45,504 nt of DNA from Alcaligenaceae bacterium. GTDB lineage: Bacteria > Pseudomonadota > Gammaproteobacteria > Burkholderiales > Burkholderiaceae_B. Location of the stretch: NCBI GenBank assembly GCA_012727555.1, contig JAAYGT010000135.1, forward strand, positions 1-45,504, read 5' to 3'. A program made the translations under genes and the position numbers. The first letter of the stretch is position 1. Each line of letters starts with the position of its first letter. Shown here in pieces: positions 34,217 through 44,014 of the stretch. The notes beneath the pieces are model-generated. The model was given only the letters and a program-made list of their open reading frames with translations. It searched no databases and was not told the DNA's origin.

Positions 34217-35341
34217 ATGAATTCCTACTCCACAGAACAGCTTGTCCAGGGGATCTCCGCCTGGGTGTCCCATGAATCGCCTTCGCACGACACAGCCCGT
34301 GTTGCCTCCATGATGTCCATGGCGCATGATCTTGCCGTGTCGCTGGGTTTGCGTGCTGAAATTCGCAGTCTGGGCGAGAGCGCTCCTCCCTTGTTGTATG
34401 TCACCAATCGTGCGAACAATGATCAGCGCCCGGGTATTCTGATCATTGCCCACCTTGATACCGTGCACCCTGTAGGTACTGTGAACGATAACCCTGTGCG
34501 TATCGAAGAGGACCGTCTGTATGGTCCGGGTATTTACGATATGAAGGCAGGGGCTTATCTGGCTTTGCTGGCATTGGGCGATTACGCGGAATCCCGTACG
34601 CCACTGCCCGTCGATTACCTGTTTTCCCCCGATGAAGAGATTGGCAGTCATGCATCCCGCGAAGCGATTGAGCAGTTCGCGCGTACAGCGCGTTATGTTT
34701 TGGTGACCGAGCCCGCGCGTCCGAATGGCGGGCGCTGCGTTACTGAACGCAAGGGTACGGGATCGCTCAAGGTTGTGGTTAAAGGTCGCCCGGCCCACGC
34801 AGGTATGCAGCATGAGCGGGGGCGAAATGCCATCAAGGAAATGGCACATCAGGTGATTGCCCTTGAGGCGCTCACGGATTATTCCCGCGGGATCACAGTC
34901 AGTGTGGGTACCATCAAGGGGGGGACCGTCACTAATGTTGTTCCATCGCATTGCGAGATCATTGCCGATTTCAGAGTGCCTGATCAGCAAGCCAGTGACT
35001 GGCTGGTCGAGCAATTCAAGGCACTGAAGCCAGTTGACCCTGATTGCCAGTTACAGGTCGATATTGAGCTGAACCGTCCCCCGATGACCCGGGGGGCCGC
35101 AACAGCCGACCTCGTTGCCAGGGCTCAGGCGTGTGCCACACGTGCGGGTTTTGTTCTGGAAGAGGCGCCCATGACCGGCGGTGGCAGTGATGCCAACTTC
35201 ACGGCTGCCCTGGGTGTGCCCACCATTGATGGTCTGGGTGCCGATGGTGATGGTGCGCACACGCTGAAAGAGCATGTGCTCATTTCCACCCTGGGTAAAC
35301 GCCTTGATTTCTGGCGTTATCTGCTGGCAGATCTCACCTGA
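34217..35341 (+). CDS. M20-family metallopeptidase (carboxypeptidase G2/ArgE-like)
   Basis: 374 residues from ATG 34217, with AGGTG upstream; an in-frame TTG at 34199 lies just before the hydrolase stop. The metal site is complete: IIAHLDTVHPVG with His79 and Asp81, GIYDMKAGAY with bridging Asp108, the catalytic pair Glu140-Glu141 in SPDEEIGS, Glu165 in LVTEPARP, and a C-terminal His in GADGDGAHTLKEHV. The dimerisation lid between has KVVVKGRPAHAGMQHERGRN. No signal peptide is visible. M20 enzymes cut dipeptides, C-terminal glutamate amides or N-acyl amino acids. Together with the transporter and the alpha/beta hydrolase this suggests uptake and breakdown of a peptide-like or N-acylated compound. 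Confidence 0.92.
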   Translation: MNSYSTEQLVQGISAWVSHESPSHDTARVASMMSMAHDLAVSLGLRAEIRSLGESAPPLLYVTNRANNDQRPGILIIAHLDTVHPVGTVNDNPVRIEEDRLYGPGIYDMKAGAYLALLALGDYAESRTPLPVDYLFSPDEEIGSHASREAIEQFARTARYVLVTEPARPNGGRCVTERKGTGSLKVVVKGRPAHAGMQHERGRNAIKEMAHQVIALEALTDYSRGITVSVGTIKGGTVTNVVPSHCEIIADFRVPDQQASDWLVEQFKALKPVDPDCQLQVDIELNRPPMTRGAATADLVARAQACATRAGFVLEEAPMTGGGSDANFTAALGVPTIDGLGADGDGAHTLKEHVLISTLGKRLDFWRYLLADLT

Positions 35342-35398
35342 TCCGGTCAGGCAGTCAGTCGCGGGCTTTTGCTTTGGTCTGGGTATTCTTTGACGGTA

Positions 35399-35460
35399 TT
35401 GTCGGGGTGTGAGGTCGCACTGTATGCCCAAGCACACAGTGCGACCTCACACCCCGACAA
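35399..35460. repeat. Perfect 25-bp inverted repeat (large hairpin) between convergent genes
   Basis: Bases 35399-35423 and 35436-35460 are exact reverse complements over 25 bp around a 12-base loop (35424-35435). It lies between the stops of the M20 peptidase gene and the convergent maeB. No T run follows on either strand, so if it is a terminator it is atypical. The arm length is well above that of usual terminators, and a repeat-element origin is possible. Confidence 0.9.
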
Positions 35461-35544
35461 CACCTCACAGCTGAACAGCACCCATTGGCCGGAAGCCTGA
35501 CAGGGTGCTTGCTGCGTTGATGAGTTACAGCCTGTGCCTCATGG

Positions 35545-37845
35545 TTATCCCGCTGTGCGTTCAGCTGCCTCTTGCTGGGCATCGACCACGGCCAGGGTGG
35601 TCATGTTGATGATCCGGCGTACAGTGGCGCTGGTGGTCAGGATATGCACAGGGCGCGCAGCACCGAGCAGGATCGGGCCCATCGACACCCCGTTGCTGCC
35701 GGTCATTTTAAGCATGTTGTACGTGATGTTGCCGGTATCCAGGTTTGGCATGATCAGCAGGTTGGCCGGGCCCTTCAGTGTGGAGTCGGGGTAGGCTTTC
35801 AGGCGGATTGTTTCCGAAAGGGCTGCATCGGCATGCATTTCACCGTCAACTTCCAGTTCGGGGGCGCGCTCGGCCAGAATGCGGCGGGCTTCGGCCATTT
35901 TGCGCGAAGAGTCACTTGTACGGCTGCCGAAGTTCGAGTGCGACAGCAGTGCCACCTTGGGAATGACGCCGAAGCGTTGCATTTCGGCGGCTGCCTGGAT
36001 GGTCATGTCGGCGATTTGCTCGGCAGACGGATTTTCGTTCACATGCGTATCACAGACGAATAATGTTTGTGTGGGCAGCATCAGCACATTCATTGCCGCG
36101 TAGGTCGATACCCCTGGTTTCATGCCGATGACTTCGTCGACATATTTCAGTTGGTTGTCGTAGCGACTGCTGACGCCACACAGCATGGCATCACCATCGC
36201 CGCGTTGCATCAGCATGACGCCAATCAATGAGTTGTGCTTGCGGACCATGGCTTTGGCGATATCGGGCGTGACGCCTTCCCGACCACGAAGCTTGTAGTA
36301 TGCCTGCCAGGTTTCGGCAAAACGCTCATCGTTTTCAGGATCGACGATTTCCAGGTCACGGCCGGCCTGAAGGCGCAGGCCGGCTTTCTGGATGCGCATT
36401 TCAATTACGGCCGGACGTCCGACCAGAATGGGGAATGCAATATTTTCATCAACGATGGTCTGGGCAGCGCGCAGTACCCGTTCATCTTCGCCATCGGCAT
36501 AGATAACCCGTTTGGGTGCGCTCTTTGCCTGCATGACCAACGGGCGCATGAGCTGTCCGGTGCGATACACCAGTGTGCTCAGTTTTTGCTTGTAGGCTTC
36601 CATGTCTTCGATGGGGCGGCGAGCAACGCCGGAGTCACTGGCAGCCTGAGCCACGGCCGGGGCGATCTTGATGATCAGGCGTGGGTCAAACGGCTTGGGA
36701 ATGATGTATTCTGGACCGAACGAAAGCTCCTGGCCAGCGTAGGCAGTGGCCACTTCATCGTTTTGCTCGGCTTGGGCCAGTTCGGCGATCGCTTTTACGC
36801 AGGCCAGTTTCATAGCCTCGTTGATGACTGTTGCGCCGACATCGAGCGCGCCCCTGAAAATAAAGGGAAAGCACAACACGTTGTTGACCTGATTGGGGTA
36901 GTCGGAGCGACCAGTTGCAATGATGGCATCGGGTCGGGCAGCCTTGGCCACTTCAGGGCGGATTTCCGGTTCGGGGTTAGCCAGTGCCAGAATGAGCGGG
37001 CGTGGTGCCATGGTTTTGACCATGTCGGCTGTGAGTACACCGGGTGCTGAACAGCCCAGGAAAATGTCGGCATCGATGCAGATGTCGGCCAGGGTGCGGG
37101 CCGAGGTTGCTTGTGCATAACGTGCCTTGTTGGCTTCCATCTTTTCATCTCGGCCTTTGTAAATGACGCCGCGTGAATCGACCACATAAATGTTCGATGT
37201 TTTCATGCCGAGGCTGACGAAAAGGTCAAGGCAGGCAATGGCGGCAGCACCCGCGCCGGAGCAGACCAGTTTGACGTTTTCGATCGTTTTGCCAACGACT
37301 TTCAGGCCATTCAGGATGGCGGCAGATGAAATGATGGCTGTACCGTGCTGGTCGTCGTGGAAGACGGGTATCTTCATGCGCTCGCGCAGTTTCTTTTCGA
37401 TGTAAAAGCATTCAGGCGCCTTGATGTCTTCCAGGTTCACGCCGCCCAGGGTGGGTTCAAGGGCTGCGATGATATCGACCAGTTTGTCGGGGTCGTTTTC
37501 TGCCAGTTCGATATCAAAGACATCGATGCCTGCGAATTTCTTGAACAGGCAGCCTTTGCCTTCCATGACAGGCTTGGCGGCCAACGGACCAATATTGCCC
37601 AGGCCCAGCACGGCGGTGCCATTGGTAATCACGCCGACCAGGTTCGAGCGTGATGTATACATGGCTGCAGAGTTTTCCCCATGTTCGTGGATATCCATGC
37701 AGGCCACGGCGACGCCCGGTGAGTACGCCAGTGAAAGATCATCCTGGTTTGCCAGGGGTTTGGTCGGGACGACAGAAATCTTTCCAGGGTTTGGATAGGC
37801 GTGGTAATCGAGCGCCATTTTGGCGAAATCGGTTTTTTGATCCAT
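35545..37845 (-). CDS. maeB: NADP-dependent malic enzyme with phosphotransacetylase-like domain
   Basis: 766 residues. Residues 1 to about 430 are the malic enzyme: [74 protein letters not shown] and the nucleotide site [13 protein letters not shown]. The rest is homologous to phosphate acetyltransferase ([35 protein letters not shown]). In characterised MaeB proteins the second domain is regulatory, binding acetyl-CoA, and does not transfer acetyl groups. The enzyme converts malate to pyruvate, CO2 and NADPH. It is monocistronic and convergent with the peptidase gene across the 25-bp hairpin. Confidence 0.98.
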   Translation of the reverse strand: MDQKTDFAKMALDYHAYPNPGKISVVPTKPLANQDDLSLAYSPGVAVACMDIHEHGENSAAMYTSRSNLVGVITNGTAVLGLGNIGPLAAKPVMEGKGCLFKKFAGIDVFDIELAENDPDKLVDIIAALEPTLGGVNLEDIKAPECFYIEKKLRERMKIPVFHDDQHGTAIISSAAILNGLKVVGKTIENVKLVCSGAGAAAIACLDLFVSLGMKTSNIYVVDSRGVIYKGRDEKMEANKARYAQATSARTLADICIDADIFLGCSAPGVLTADMVKTMAPRPLILALANPEPEIRPEVAKAARPDAIIATGRSDYPNQVNNVLCFPFIFRGALDVGATVINEAMKLACVKAIAELAQAEQNDEVATAYAGQELSFGPEYIIPKPFDPRLIIKIAPAVAQAASDSGVARRPIEDMEAYKQKLSTLVYRTGQLMRPLVMQAKSAPKRVIYADGEDERVLRAAQTIVDENIAFPILVGRPAVIEMRIQKAGLRLQAGRDLEIVDPENDERFAETWQAYYKLRGREGVTPDIAKAMVRKHNSLIGVMLMQRGDGDAMLCGVSSRYDNQLKYVDEVIGMKPGVSTYAAMNVLMLPTQTLFVCDTHVNENPSAEQIADMTIQAAAEMQRFGVIPKVALLSHSNFGSRTSDSSRKMAEARRILAERAPELEVDGEMHADAALSETIRLKAYPDSTLKGPANLLIMPNLDTGNITYNMLKMTGSNGVSMGPILLGAARPVHILTTSATVRRIINMTTLAVVDAQQEAAERTAG

Positions 37846-37957
37846 GGGGGTGCTACTCCGTGTTCATCATACAAAAAGGCAATCTTATCCTTTTATGAAG
37901 GGTATGGAAACGCGGTTTCTGTGGCAGGGCAGAGTAAGCCTGAACCGGTTGTACTGT

Positions 37958-37992
37958 GTCCCCTTTTTTGGAAAACCCATGAAATTGGGGAC
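37958..37992. repeat. Small inverted repeat GTCCCC / GGGGAC
   Basis: GTCCCC (37958-37963) and GGGGAC (37987-37992) flank a T-rich, A-rich spacer of 23 bases. It could be a REP-like palindrome or a regulator site between sucA and maeB. Evidence is modest. Confidence 0.3.
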
Positions 37993-38095
37993 GTATAAGC
38001 TCGGATCAGGGATGGTCAAGCGCAGGGACCGGCTGTCTATCTGTTTGGAATTGCCAACGCTTTCGCTCTTTTGCCCGTGTTTTGTGCTGCGCCAG

Positions 38096-38124
38096 TTTAT
38101 CCGTGCTGTCATCAGGGCTATACT
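38096..38124 (+). promoter_or_regulatory. Candidate promoter of the sucA operon
   Basis: TTTATC (38096-38101), a 17-bp spacer, and TATACT (38119-38124). The -35 box is a partial match and the -10 is good; transcription would start near 38131, about 130 nt before the sucA ATG. Confidence 0.45.
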
Positions 38125-38262
38125 ATTGGGCATACGGCTTTATAAAGGCGTCGTACACGTTGCCTTCTGCCCCCGCTATCCGCTAATCGGTCTGGCCGTG
38201 TCGCGGAAGGTTTTTCCCCTGCATCATAACGAGTGAGACACTCGGATAGGTGAAGCGCATCC

Positions 38263-41136
38263 ATGTCATCAGAAACAGAACTCTTATCCAATTCCCACCT
38301 TTTTGGCAGTAACGCCCCCTACGTCGAAGAACTCTACGAGTCCTACCTCGACAACCCTGGTTCTGTTCCTGACCAGTGGCGTGCCTACTTTGACCAGTTG
38401 CAGCATTTGCCCGCCACCGATGGCAACGAGGTCACCCGTGACCAGGCTCATGCTCCTGTCATCCAGTCCTTTGCCGAGCGTGCCAAAGCCAATGCTTTCG
38501 TGCAAATGCAGCAGCAAAAACCCGATCTTTCCATTGCCAGCAAACAGGTGTCGGTGCAATCCATTATTGCGGCCTACCGTTCGCTGGGTTCGCGTTTTGC
38601 CGATCTCGATCCCCTGAAGCGCCAGGATCGCCCGGTCATTCCCGAGCTTGATCCTTCCTTCTATGGCCTTACCGAAGCCGACCTCGATCAGGTGTATTCG
38701 GCAACCAATACCTACTTCACCAAAGCCGACACCATGACCTTGCGCGACATGCTCAAGGCCCTGCGCGATACCTACTGCCGCAGTGTGGGCGCTGAATTCA
38801 TGCACATGTCCGATCCCGCTGCCAAGCGCTGGATCCAGGAGCGTCTTGAATCTACACTGGGTGTTCCCGCTTTTTCGTCTGAACAGAAGCGCCATATTCT
38901 GAAGCAGCTCACCGAGGCCGAAGGTCTTGAGCGCTATTTGCACACCAAATATGTTGGCCAGAAGCGTTTCTCCCTCGAAGGCGGCGAAAGCTTCATTGCC
39001 TCCATGGATGAAGTGGTCCATCACGCTGGCGAAAGTGGTGTCCAGGAAATCGTTGTGGGCATGGCCCACCGTGGTCGTCTGAACATGCTGGTGAACATCA
39101 TGGGCAAAATGCCCGGTGATCTCTTTGCCGAATTCGAAGGCAAGCACGCCGAAGGCCTGACCGACGGCGACGTCAAATACCATAACGGCTTTTCCAGTGA
39201 CCTTTCAACGCGTGGTGGTCCCGTTCACCTGTCGCTGGCATTCAACCCTTCACACCTTGAAATCGTCAACCCCGTGGTTGAGGGCAGTGTTCGTGCACGC
39301 CAAGACCGCCGCAACGATGAAGAAGGTGACCAGGTTCTGCCCGTGCTGGTGCATGGCGATGCCGCTTTTGCAGGTCAGGGCGTTGTCATGGAAACCCTCA
39401 ACCTGGCGCAAACGCGCGGTTATGGTACGGGCGGCACGCTGCATATCGTCATCAACAACCAGATCGGCTTCACCACCTCCGACCCTCGCGATACACGTTC
39501 CACCCTGTATTGCACCGATGTGGTCAAAATGATCGAGGCGCCGGTTTTCCACGTGAATGGCGACGACCCTGAAGCCGTTGTGTATGTCACACAACTTGCT
39601 CTCGATTACCGCATGAAGTTCCACCACGATGTCGTCATCGATATCGTCTGCTTCCGCAAGCTCGGTCACAACGAACAAGACACACCTTCGCTGACCCAGC
39701 CGCTCATGTACAAAAAAATCGGCGGCCATCCCGGCACGCGCAAGTTGTATGCCGAAAAACTGGTTACCCAGGGTGTTCTTACCGAAGATGATGCCGATCA
39801 ACTGGTTCGCGACTACCGTCAGCTCATGGACGACGGTCAGCGCACGGTGGAACCTGTTCTGACCGACTACAAGAACAAATACTCCACCGACTGGTCTGCT
39901 TTCCTGGGCGCCAAATGGACAGACAGCGCTGATACCGGTGTGCCTGTAGCCGAACTGACCCGCATTGGTGAGCGCATCACCACCGTGCCGGAAAACTTCA
40001 CGGTGCATTCGCTGGTCAACAAGCTCCTGAACGACCGTCGCGCCATGGCGCGCGGTGAAATGAACGTTGACTGGGGTATGGGCGAACACCTGGCTTTTGC
40101 CACCCTGGTGGCCAATGGTTACGCCGTGCGCATCACGGGTCAGGATTCCGGCCGAGGCACGTTCACGCACCGTCATGCGGTGCTGCACGATCAGAAACGT
40201 GAACGCTGGAACGATGGTACGTACATCCCCTTGCAGAACGTTGCCGATAACCAGGCAACATTCACCGTCATCGATTCCGTGCTTTCTGAAGAAGCCGTGC
40301 TGGGCTTTGAATACGGTTACGCAACCGCTGAACCCAACACGCTCACCATCTGGGAAGCCCAGTTCGGTGACTTCGTCAATGGCGCGCAGGTTGTGATCGA
40401 CCAGTTTATCTCTTCGGGTGAAGCCAAGTGGGGCCGTCAGTGCGGTCTTACCCTCATGTTGCCCCATGGTTACGAAGGCCAGGGTCCCGAGCACTCGTCA
40501 GCGCGTATCGAGCGTTTCCTGCAACTGTGTGCCGACAACAACATCCAGGTGGTTCAGCCTACCAACGGTGCCCAGATTTTCCATCTGTTGCGTCGCCAGA
40601 TGATTCGTCAGTTCCGCAAGCCACTGGTCATTCTCACGCCCAAGTCGCTGCTGCGCAACAAAGACGCTACATCACCGCTGTCCGATCTGGCCACGGGCCA
40701 GTTCATGCCGGTCATTGGCGAACAAAATGCCGATATCGATCCGTCCAACGTCAAGCGCGTGCTGGCCTGCTCAGGCAAGGTCTACTACGATATCGTGAAT
40801 GCCCGCAAAGAATCGGGTCGCACCGATATCGCCATCGTTCGCATCGAGCAACTTTATCCCTTCGCGCACAAGTCCTTCCAGGCCGAACTGCAGAAGTACA
40901 AAAATGCCAAAGAGGTTGTCTGGGTTCAAGATGAACCCCAGAATCAGGGCCCCTGGCATTACATTCAGCACCATTTGTACGAGAACATGTCGTCTGGCCA
41001 GAAGCTGGGTTATGCAGGTCGTCCCGCGTCTGCATCGCCTGCCGTCGGTTACCTGGCCAAGCACCAGGAGCAGCAGCGTGCGCTGCTCGACCATGCCATG
41101 GCGGCCAAGTTCAAGAGCTTCTCACTCGTCAAATAA
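38263..41136 (+). CDS. sucA: 2-oxoglutarate dehydrogenase E1 component
   Basis: A 957-residue full-length SucA. The N-terminus includes the E1o-type segment NAPYVEELYESYLDNPGSVP, which in the family binds E2. The thiamine diphosphate domain has EGGESFIASMDEVVHHAGES, VVGMAHRGRLNMLVNIMGK and the GDAAFAGQGVVMETLNLAQT motif; the pyrimidine domain has HSSARIERFLQLCADNNIQV and the C-terminal domain YDIVNARKESGRTDI. It decarboxylates 2-oxoglutarate in the citric acid cycle and passes the succinyl group to SucB. sucB follows after 37 bases. The operon has its own promoter region of about 400 bases. Confidence 0.99.
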   Translation: MSSETELLSNSHLFGSNAPYVEELYESYLDNPGSVPDQWRAYFDQLQHLPATDGNEVTRDQAHAPVIQSFAERAKANAFVQMQQQKPDLSIASKQVSVQSIIAAYRSLGSRFADLDPLKRQDRPVIPELDPSFYGLTEADLDQVYSATNTYFTKADTMTLRDMLKALRDTYCRSVGAEFMHMSDPAAKRWIQERLESTLGVPAFSSEQKRHILKQLTEAEGLERYLHTKYVGQKRFSLEGGESFIASMDEVVHHAGESGVQEIVVGMAHRGRLNMLVNIMGKMPGDLFAEFEGKHAEGLTDGDVKYHNGFSSDLSTRGGPVHLSLAFNPSHLEIVNPVVEGSVRARQDRRNDEEGDQVLPVLVHGDAAFAGQGVVMETLNLAQTRGYGTGGTLHIVINNQIGFTTSDPRDTRSTLYCTDVVKMIEAPVFHVNGDDPEAVVYVTQLALDYRMKFHHDVVIDIVCFRKLGHNEQDTPSLTQPLMYKKIGGHPGTRKLYAEKLVTQGVLTEDDADQLVRDYRQLMDDGQRTVEPVLTDYKNKYSTDWSAFLGAKWTDSADTGVPVAELTRIGERITTVPENFTVHSLVNKLLNDRRAMARGEMNVDWGMGEHLAFATLVANGYAVRITGQDSGRGTFTHRHAVLHDQKRERWNDGTYIPLQNVADNQATFTVIDSVLSEEAVLGFEYGYATAEPNTLTIWEAQFGDFVNGAQVVIDQFISSGEAKWGRQCGLTLMLPHGYEGQGPEHSSARIERFLQLCADNNIQVVQPTNGAQIFHLLRRQMIRQFRKPLVILTPKSLLRNKDATSPLSDLATGQFMPVIGEQNADIDPSNVKRVLACSGKVYYDIVNARKESGRTDIAIVRIEQLYPFAHKSFQAELQKYKNAKEVVWVQDEPQNQGPWHYIQHHLYENMSSGQKLGYAGRPASASPAVGYLAKHQEQQRALLDHAMAAKFKSFSLVK

Positions 41137-41173
41137 AACGCCCACCTGCACATAAAAAAACGGATCACATACC

Positions 41174-42388
41174 ATGTCTATTACTGATGTTCTCGTGCCC
41201 CAGCTTTCCGAGTCGGTATCCGAGGCAACCCTTCTGAACTGGAAAAAACAGCCCGGCGAGGCAGTCCAGGCTGATGAAATCCTGATCGAAGTCGAAACCG
41301 ACAAAGTCGTTCTGGAAGTTCCTGCACCTGCATCGGGCGTTCTGAAAGAGATCGTCAAAGCCGATGGCAGCACCGTGACATCCGGTGAGGTGCTGGCTCG
41401 CATCGACACCGCTGCCAAAGCGGCAGCGGCTGCTCCGGCCGCCCAGGCCGCCCAGGCCGCCGCCCCTGCGGCAGTTGCCGCCGCGCCTGTCGCAGTACCC
41501 GCTGCTGCCTCGGCCATTACATCGCCTGCTGCCGGCAAGATTCTTGCCGACAAAGGCATTGACCCCTCCAGTGTCGAGGGCAGTGGTCGCGGCGGGCGCA
41601 TTACCAAGGGCGATGCCCTTGAGGCCGGTGCAGCACCTGCCAAGAAAGCTGCTGCACCCGTTGCACCGCCCACCTTGTCGCTCGATGGCCGCCCTGAACA
41701 GCGCGTTCCCATGAGCCGTCTGCGTGCCCGCGTTGCCGAGCGCCTGCTGCAGTCGCAACAGGAAAACGCAATCCTCACGACGTTCAACGAAGTGAACATG
41801 CAGGCTGTCATCGATCTGCGCAACAAGTACAAGGCCAACTTTGAAAAAGAGCACGGCGTCAAGCTGGGTTTCATGTCCTTCTTCGTGAAAGCCGCTGTTG
41901 CAGCACTCAAGAAGTACCCCGTTGTCAATGCTTCGGTCGATGGCAAAGACATCATCTATCACGGCTACTTCGACATCGGTATTGCTGTTGGCAGCCCACG
42001 TGGTCTGGTAGTGCCCATTTTGCGCAATGTCGATCAAATGTCGATTGCCGACATTGAGAAGCAGATTGCCGATTTCGGTAATCGCGCCCGCGACGGCAAA
42101 CTGGGTCTTGAAGAACTCACCGGCGGCACGTTCTCGATCTCCAATGGTGGCGTATTCGGTTCCATGCTCTCCACACCCATCATCAACCCGCCGCAGTCGG
42201 CCATTCTGGGTGTTCATGCCACCAAGGATCGTGCTGTTGTCGAAAATGGCCAGATCGTCATTCGTCCGATCAACTACCTGGCACTTTCCTACGACCACCG
42301 CATCATCGATGGCCGCGAAGCTGTTCTGGCTCTCGTTGCCATGAAAGAAGCCCTGGAAGATCCCCAGCGTCTGTTGCTCGAGGTCTAA
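41174..42388 (+). CDS. sucB: Dihydrolipoyl succinyltransferase, E2 of 2-oxoglutarate dehydrogenase
   Basis: 404 residues. A single lipoyl domain has its lysine in [10 protein letters not shown] (Lys44). A flexible Ala/Pro-rich linker (about 80-115) follows, then a peripheral subunit-binding domain ([20 protein letters not shown]), a second linker, and the catalytic acyltransferase core ending with [11 protein letters not shown] (active-site His375). It transfers succinyl groups to CoA and forms the core of the complex. The Ala-rich linkers account for the repeated GCC/GCT codons around 41410-41520. A terminator hairpin follows, before lpdA. Confidence 0.98.
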   Translation: MSITDVLVPQLSESVSEATLLNWKKQPGEAVQADEILIEVETDKVVLEVPAPASGVLKEIVKADGSTVTSGEVLARIDTAAKAAAAAPAAQAAQAAAPAAVAAAPVAVPAAASAITSPAAGKILADKGIDPSSVEGSGRGGRITKGDALEAGAAPAKKAAAPVAPPTLSLDGRPEQRVPMSRLRARVAERLLQSQQENAILTTFNEVNMQAVIDLRNKYKANFEKEHGVKLGFMSFFVKAAVAALKKYPVVNASVDGKDIIYHGYFDIGIAVGSPRGLVVPILRNVDQMSIADIEKQIADFGNRARDGKLGLEELTGGTFSISNGGVFGSMLSTPIINPPQSAILGVHATKDRAVVENGQIVIRPINYLALSYDHRIIDGREAVLALVAMKEALEDPQRLLLEV

Positions 42389-42418
42389 GCGGCTGATCGC
42401 TGCCCCCGGGTATGCATG

Positions 42419-42462
42419 CCCCCGGAGCGCCGCCCGCAAGGTTCGCGCGGCCGGGGGTTTTT
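42419..42462 (+). terminator. Terminator-like hairpin between sucB and lpdA
   Basis: CCCCCGG (42419-42425) pairs with CCGGGGG (42451-42457), followed by five T residues (42458-42462); the 25-base loop can fold further. It is 43 bases before the lpdA start, so lpdA may be partly uncoupled from sucAB. Confidence 0.65.
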
Positions 42463-42504
42463 AATGCAACCCTGAATTTTGAAATTTACTGAAGAGAACA
42501 GAAC

Positions 42505-43932
42505 ATGGCTAAACAATTTGACGTTGTGGTTATCGGAGCGGGTCCTGGTGGTTACATTGCCGCCATTCGTGCAGCACAGCTGGGCATGACCGTTGCATGC
42601 ATTGACGCCTGGTCCACCGCCGATGGCAAACCAGCCCCTGGCGGTACCTGCACCAACGTAGGCTGCATTCCCTCAAAGGCACTGCTGCAGTCTTCCGAGC
42701 ACTACGAGCAGGTCAATCATCACTTTTCCGAGCACGGCATTGAAGTCAAAGGCGTCAGTCTGAAACTCGATACCCTGCTGGGCCGCAAGAATACGGTCGT
42801 TACTCAGAACAACGAAGGTATTTTGTACCTGTTCAAGAAGAATAAAGTCACATTCTTCCATGGTACAGGTTCGTTTGTCGCTCACGTTGACGGTGGCTGG
42901 AGCATCAAGGTCGAGGGCAAAACCCCCGAAGACCTCGTTGCCAAGCACGTGGTTGTCGCCACAGGCTCCAGCCCGCGTCAGTTGCCCGGTCTCGATTTCG
43001 ACGAAAACCAGGTTCTTTCCAACGACGGTGCGCTGCGCATTCCTTCCGTACCCAAGAAACTGGGTGTCATCGGTGCAGGTGTCATTGGTCTTGAACTGGG
43101 CAGCGTGTGGCGTCGTCTGGGGGCCGAAGTCACTATTCTGGAAGCCATGCCTGAGTTCCTGGCTGCCGTTGACCAGCAAGTTGCCAAGGAAGCCCAGAAA
43201 GCGTTCAAGAAACAGGGGCTGGATATTCAAACCGGTGTCAAAATCGGTGAAATCAAGAAAACAGCCAAGTCCGTTACTGTCCCCTACGTTGATGCCGCAG
43301 GTGGCGAGCAGAAACTTGTGTGCGATAAACTCATTGTTTCCATTGGTCGTGTCCCCAACACCCAGGGTCTGGGTGCCGAAACGGTCGGTCTGAAGTGTGA
43401 CGAGCGTGGTTTCATCGTGGTTGATGACGATTGCCGTACCAGCCTGCCGAATGTCTGGGCTGTTGGCGATGTCGTTCGTGGTCCCATGCTGGCCCACAAG
43501 GCAGAAGAAGAGGGTGTTGCTGTTGCCGAGCGCATTGCCGGCCAGCATGGCCATGTCAATTTCGGTACGATCCCCTGGGTCATCTACACATCACCCGAGA
43601 TTGCCTGGGTCGGCAAAACCGAACAGCAACTTAAAACTGAAGGTCGTGACTACAAGGCTGGCAGCTTCCCGTTCCTGGCCAATGGCCGTGCCCGTGCCTT
43701 GGGCGATACCACTGGTTTTGTCAAAGTGATTGCCGATGCCAAGACTGACGAGGTCCTTGGTGTTCACGTGATTGGTCCGATGGCCTCCGAACTGATTGCC
43801 GAAGCCGTCACCATCATGGAATTCCGTGGTGCCGCCGAGGACATCGCCCGCATTTGTCATGCGCATCCCACGTTGTCCGAGGCCATGAAAGAAGCCGCAC
43901 TGGCCGTTGATAAACGCGCCCTGAACTTCTGA
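42505..43932 (+). CDS. lpdA: Dihydrolipoyl dehydrogenase, E3
   Basis: 475 residues. The FAD site is [13 protein letters not shown] near the start. The redox disulfide lies in [15 protein letters not shown] (Cys49, Cys54). The NAD site is [20 protein letters not shown], and the C-terminal dimer domain has the active-site His452 in HAHPTLSEA. It re-oxidises the lipoyl group of E2 with NAD+. There is no N-terminal lipoyl domain, which distinguishes it from the E3 of some pyruvate complexes. It follows sucB after 116 bases and is followed by a strong terminator (43964-43997). Confidence 0.98.
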   Translation: MAKQFDVVVIGAGPGGYIAAIRAAQLGMTVACIDAWSTADGKPAPGGTCTNVGCIPSKALLQSSEHYEQVNHHFSEHGIEVKGVSLKLDTLLGRKNTVVTQNNEGILYLFKKNKVTFFHGTGSFVAHVDGGWSIKVEGKTPEDLVAKHVVVATGSSPRQLPGLDFDENQVLSNDGALRIPSVPKKLGVIGAGVIGLELGSVWRRLGAEVTILEAMPEFLAAVDQQVAKEAQKAFKKQGLDIQTGVKIGEIKKTAKSVTVPYVDAAGGEQKLVCDKLIVSIGRVPNTQGLGAETVGLKCDERGFIVVDDDCRTSLPNVWAVGDVVRGPMLAHKAEEEGVAVAERIAGQHGHVNFGTIPWVIYTSPEIAWVGKTEQQLKTEGRDYKAGSFPFLANGRARALGDTTGFVKVIADAKTDEVLGVHVIGPMASELIAEAVTIMEFRGAAEDIARICHAHPTLSEAMKEAALAVDKRALNF

Positions 43933-43963
43933 TTCGCTTCACGCGATCCTGTCTCACCCTCAA

Positions 43964-43997
43964 GGGGGGCGGTCGGCTGACTCGCCCCCCTTTTTTT
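43964..43997 (+). terminator. Rho-independent terminator of lpdA
   Basis: GGGGGGCG (43964-43971) pairs with CGCCCCCC (43983-43990) over 8 bp, followed by seven T residues (43991-43997). It closes the sucA-sucB-lpdA unit. zapE starts only 17 bases later. Confidence 0.9.
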
Positions 43998-44014
43998 CAA
44001 GTGTCCGTTTCTCC

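Larger units (their letters stand above)
37846..38262. other. Intergenic region upstream of sucA and maeB
   Basis: This 417-base gap between divergent genes contains no supported gene. It holds a GTCCCC/GGGGAC inverted repeat (37958-37963 and 37987-37992) near the maeB side and a candidate sucA promoter at 38096-38124. A long sucA leader of about 130 nt follows. ORFs in this gap have no similarity or start signals. Confidence 0.6.

Noticed and set aside
39250-40494. 414-codon ORF opposite sucA
   Set aside because: Antisense shadow of an intact, strongly conserved gene; no independent signals.
41400-41530. Tandem repeat of GCC/GCT-rich units
   Set aside because: It encodes the Ala-rich flexible linker of SucB, normal for E2 proteins.
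41165-42439. 424-codon ORF on the minus strand opposite sucB
   Set aside because: Antisense shadow with a Gly/Arg-rich middle that mirrors the Ala/Pro linker of sucB. No ribosome-binding site or similarity.
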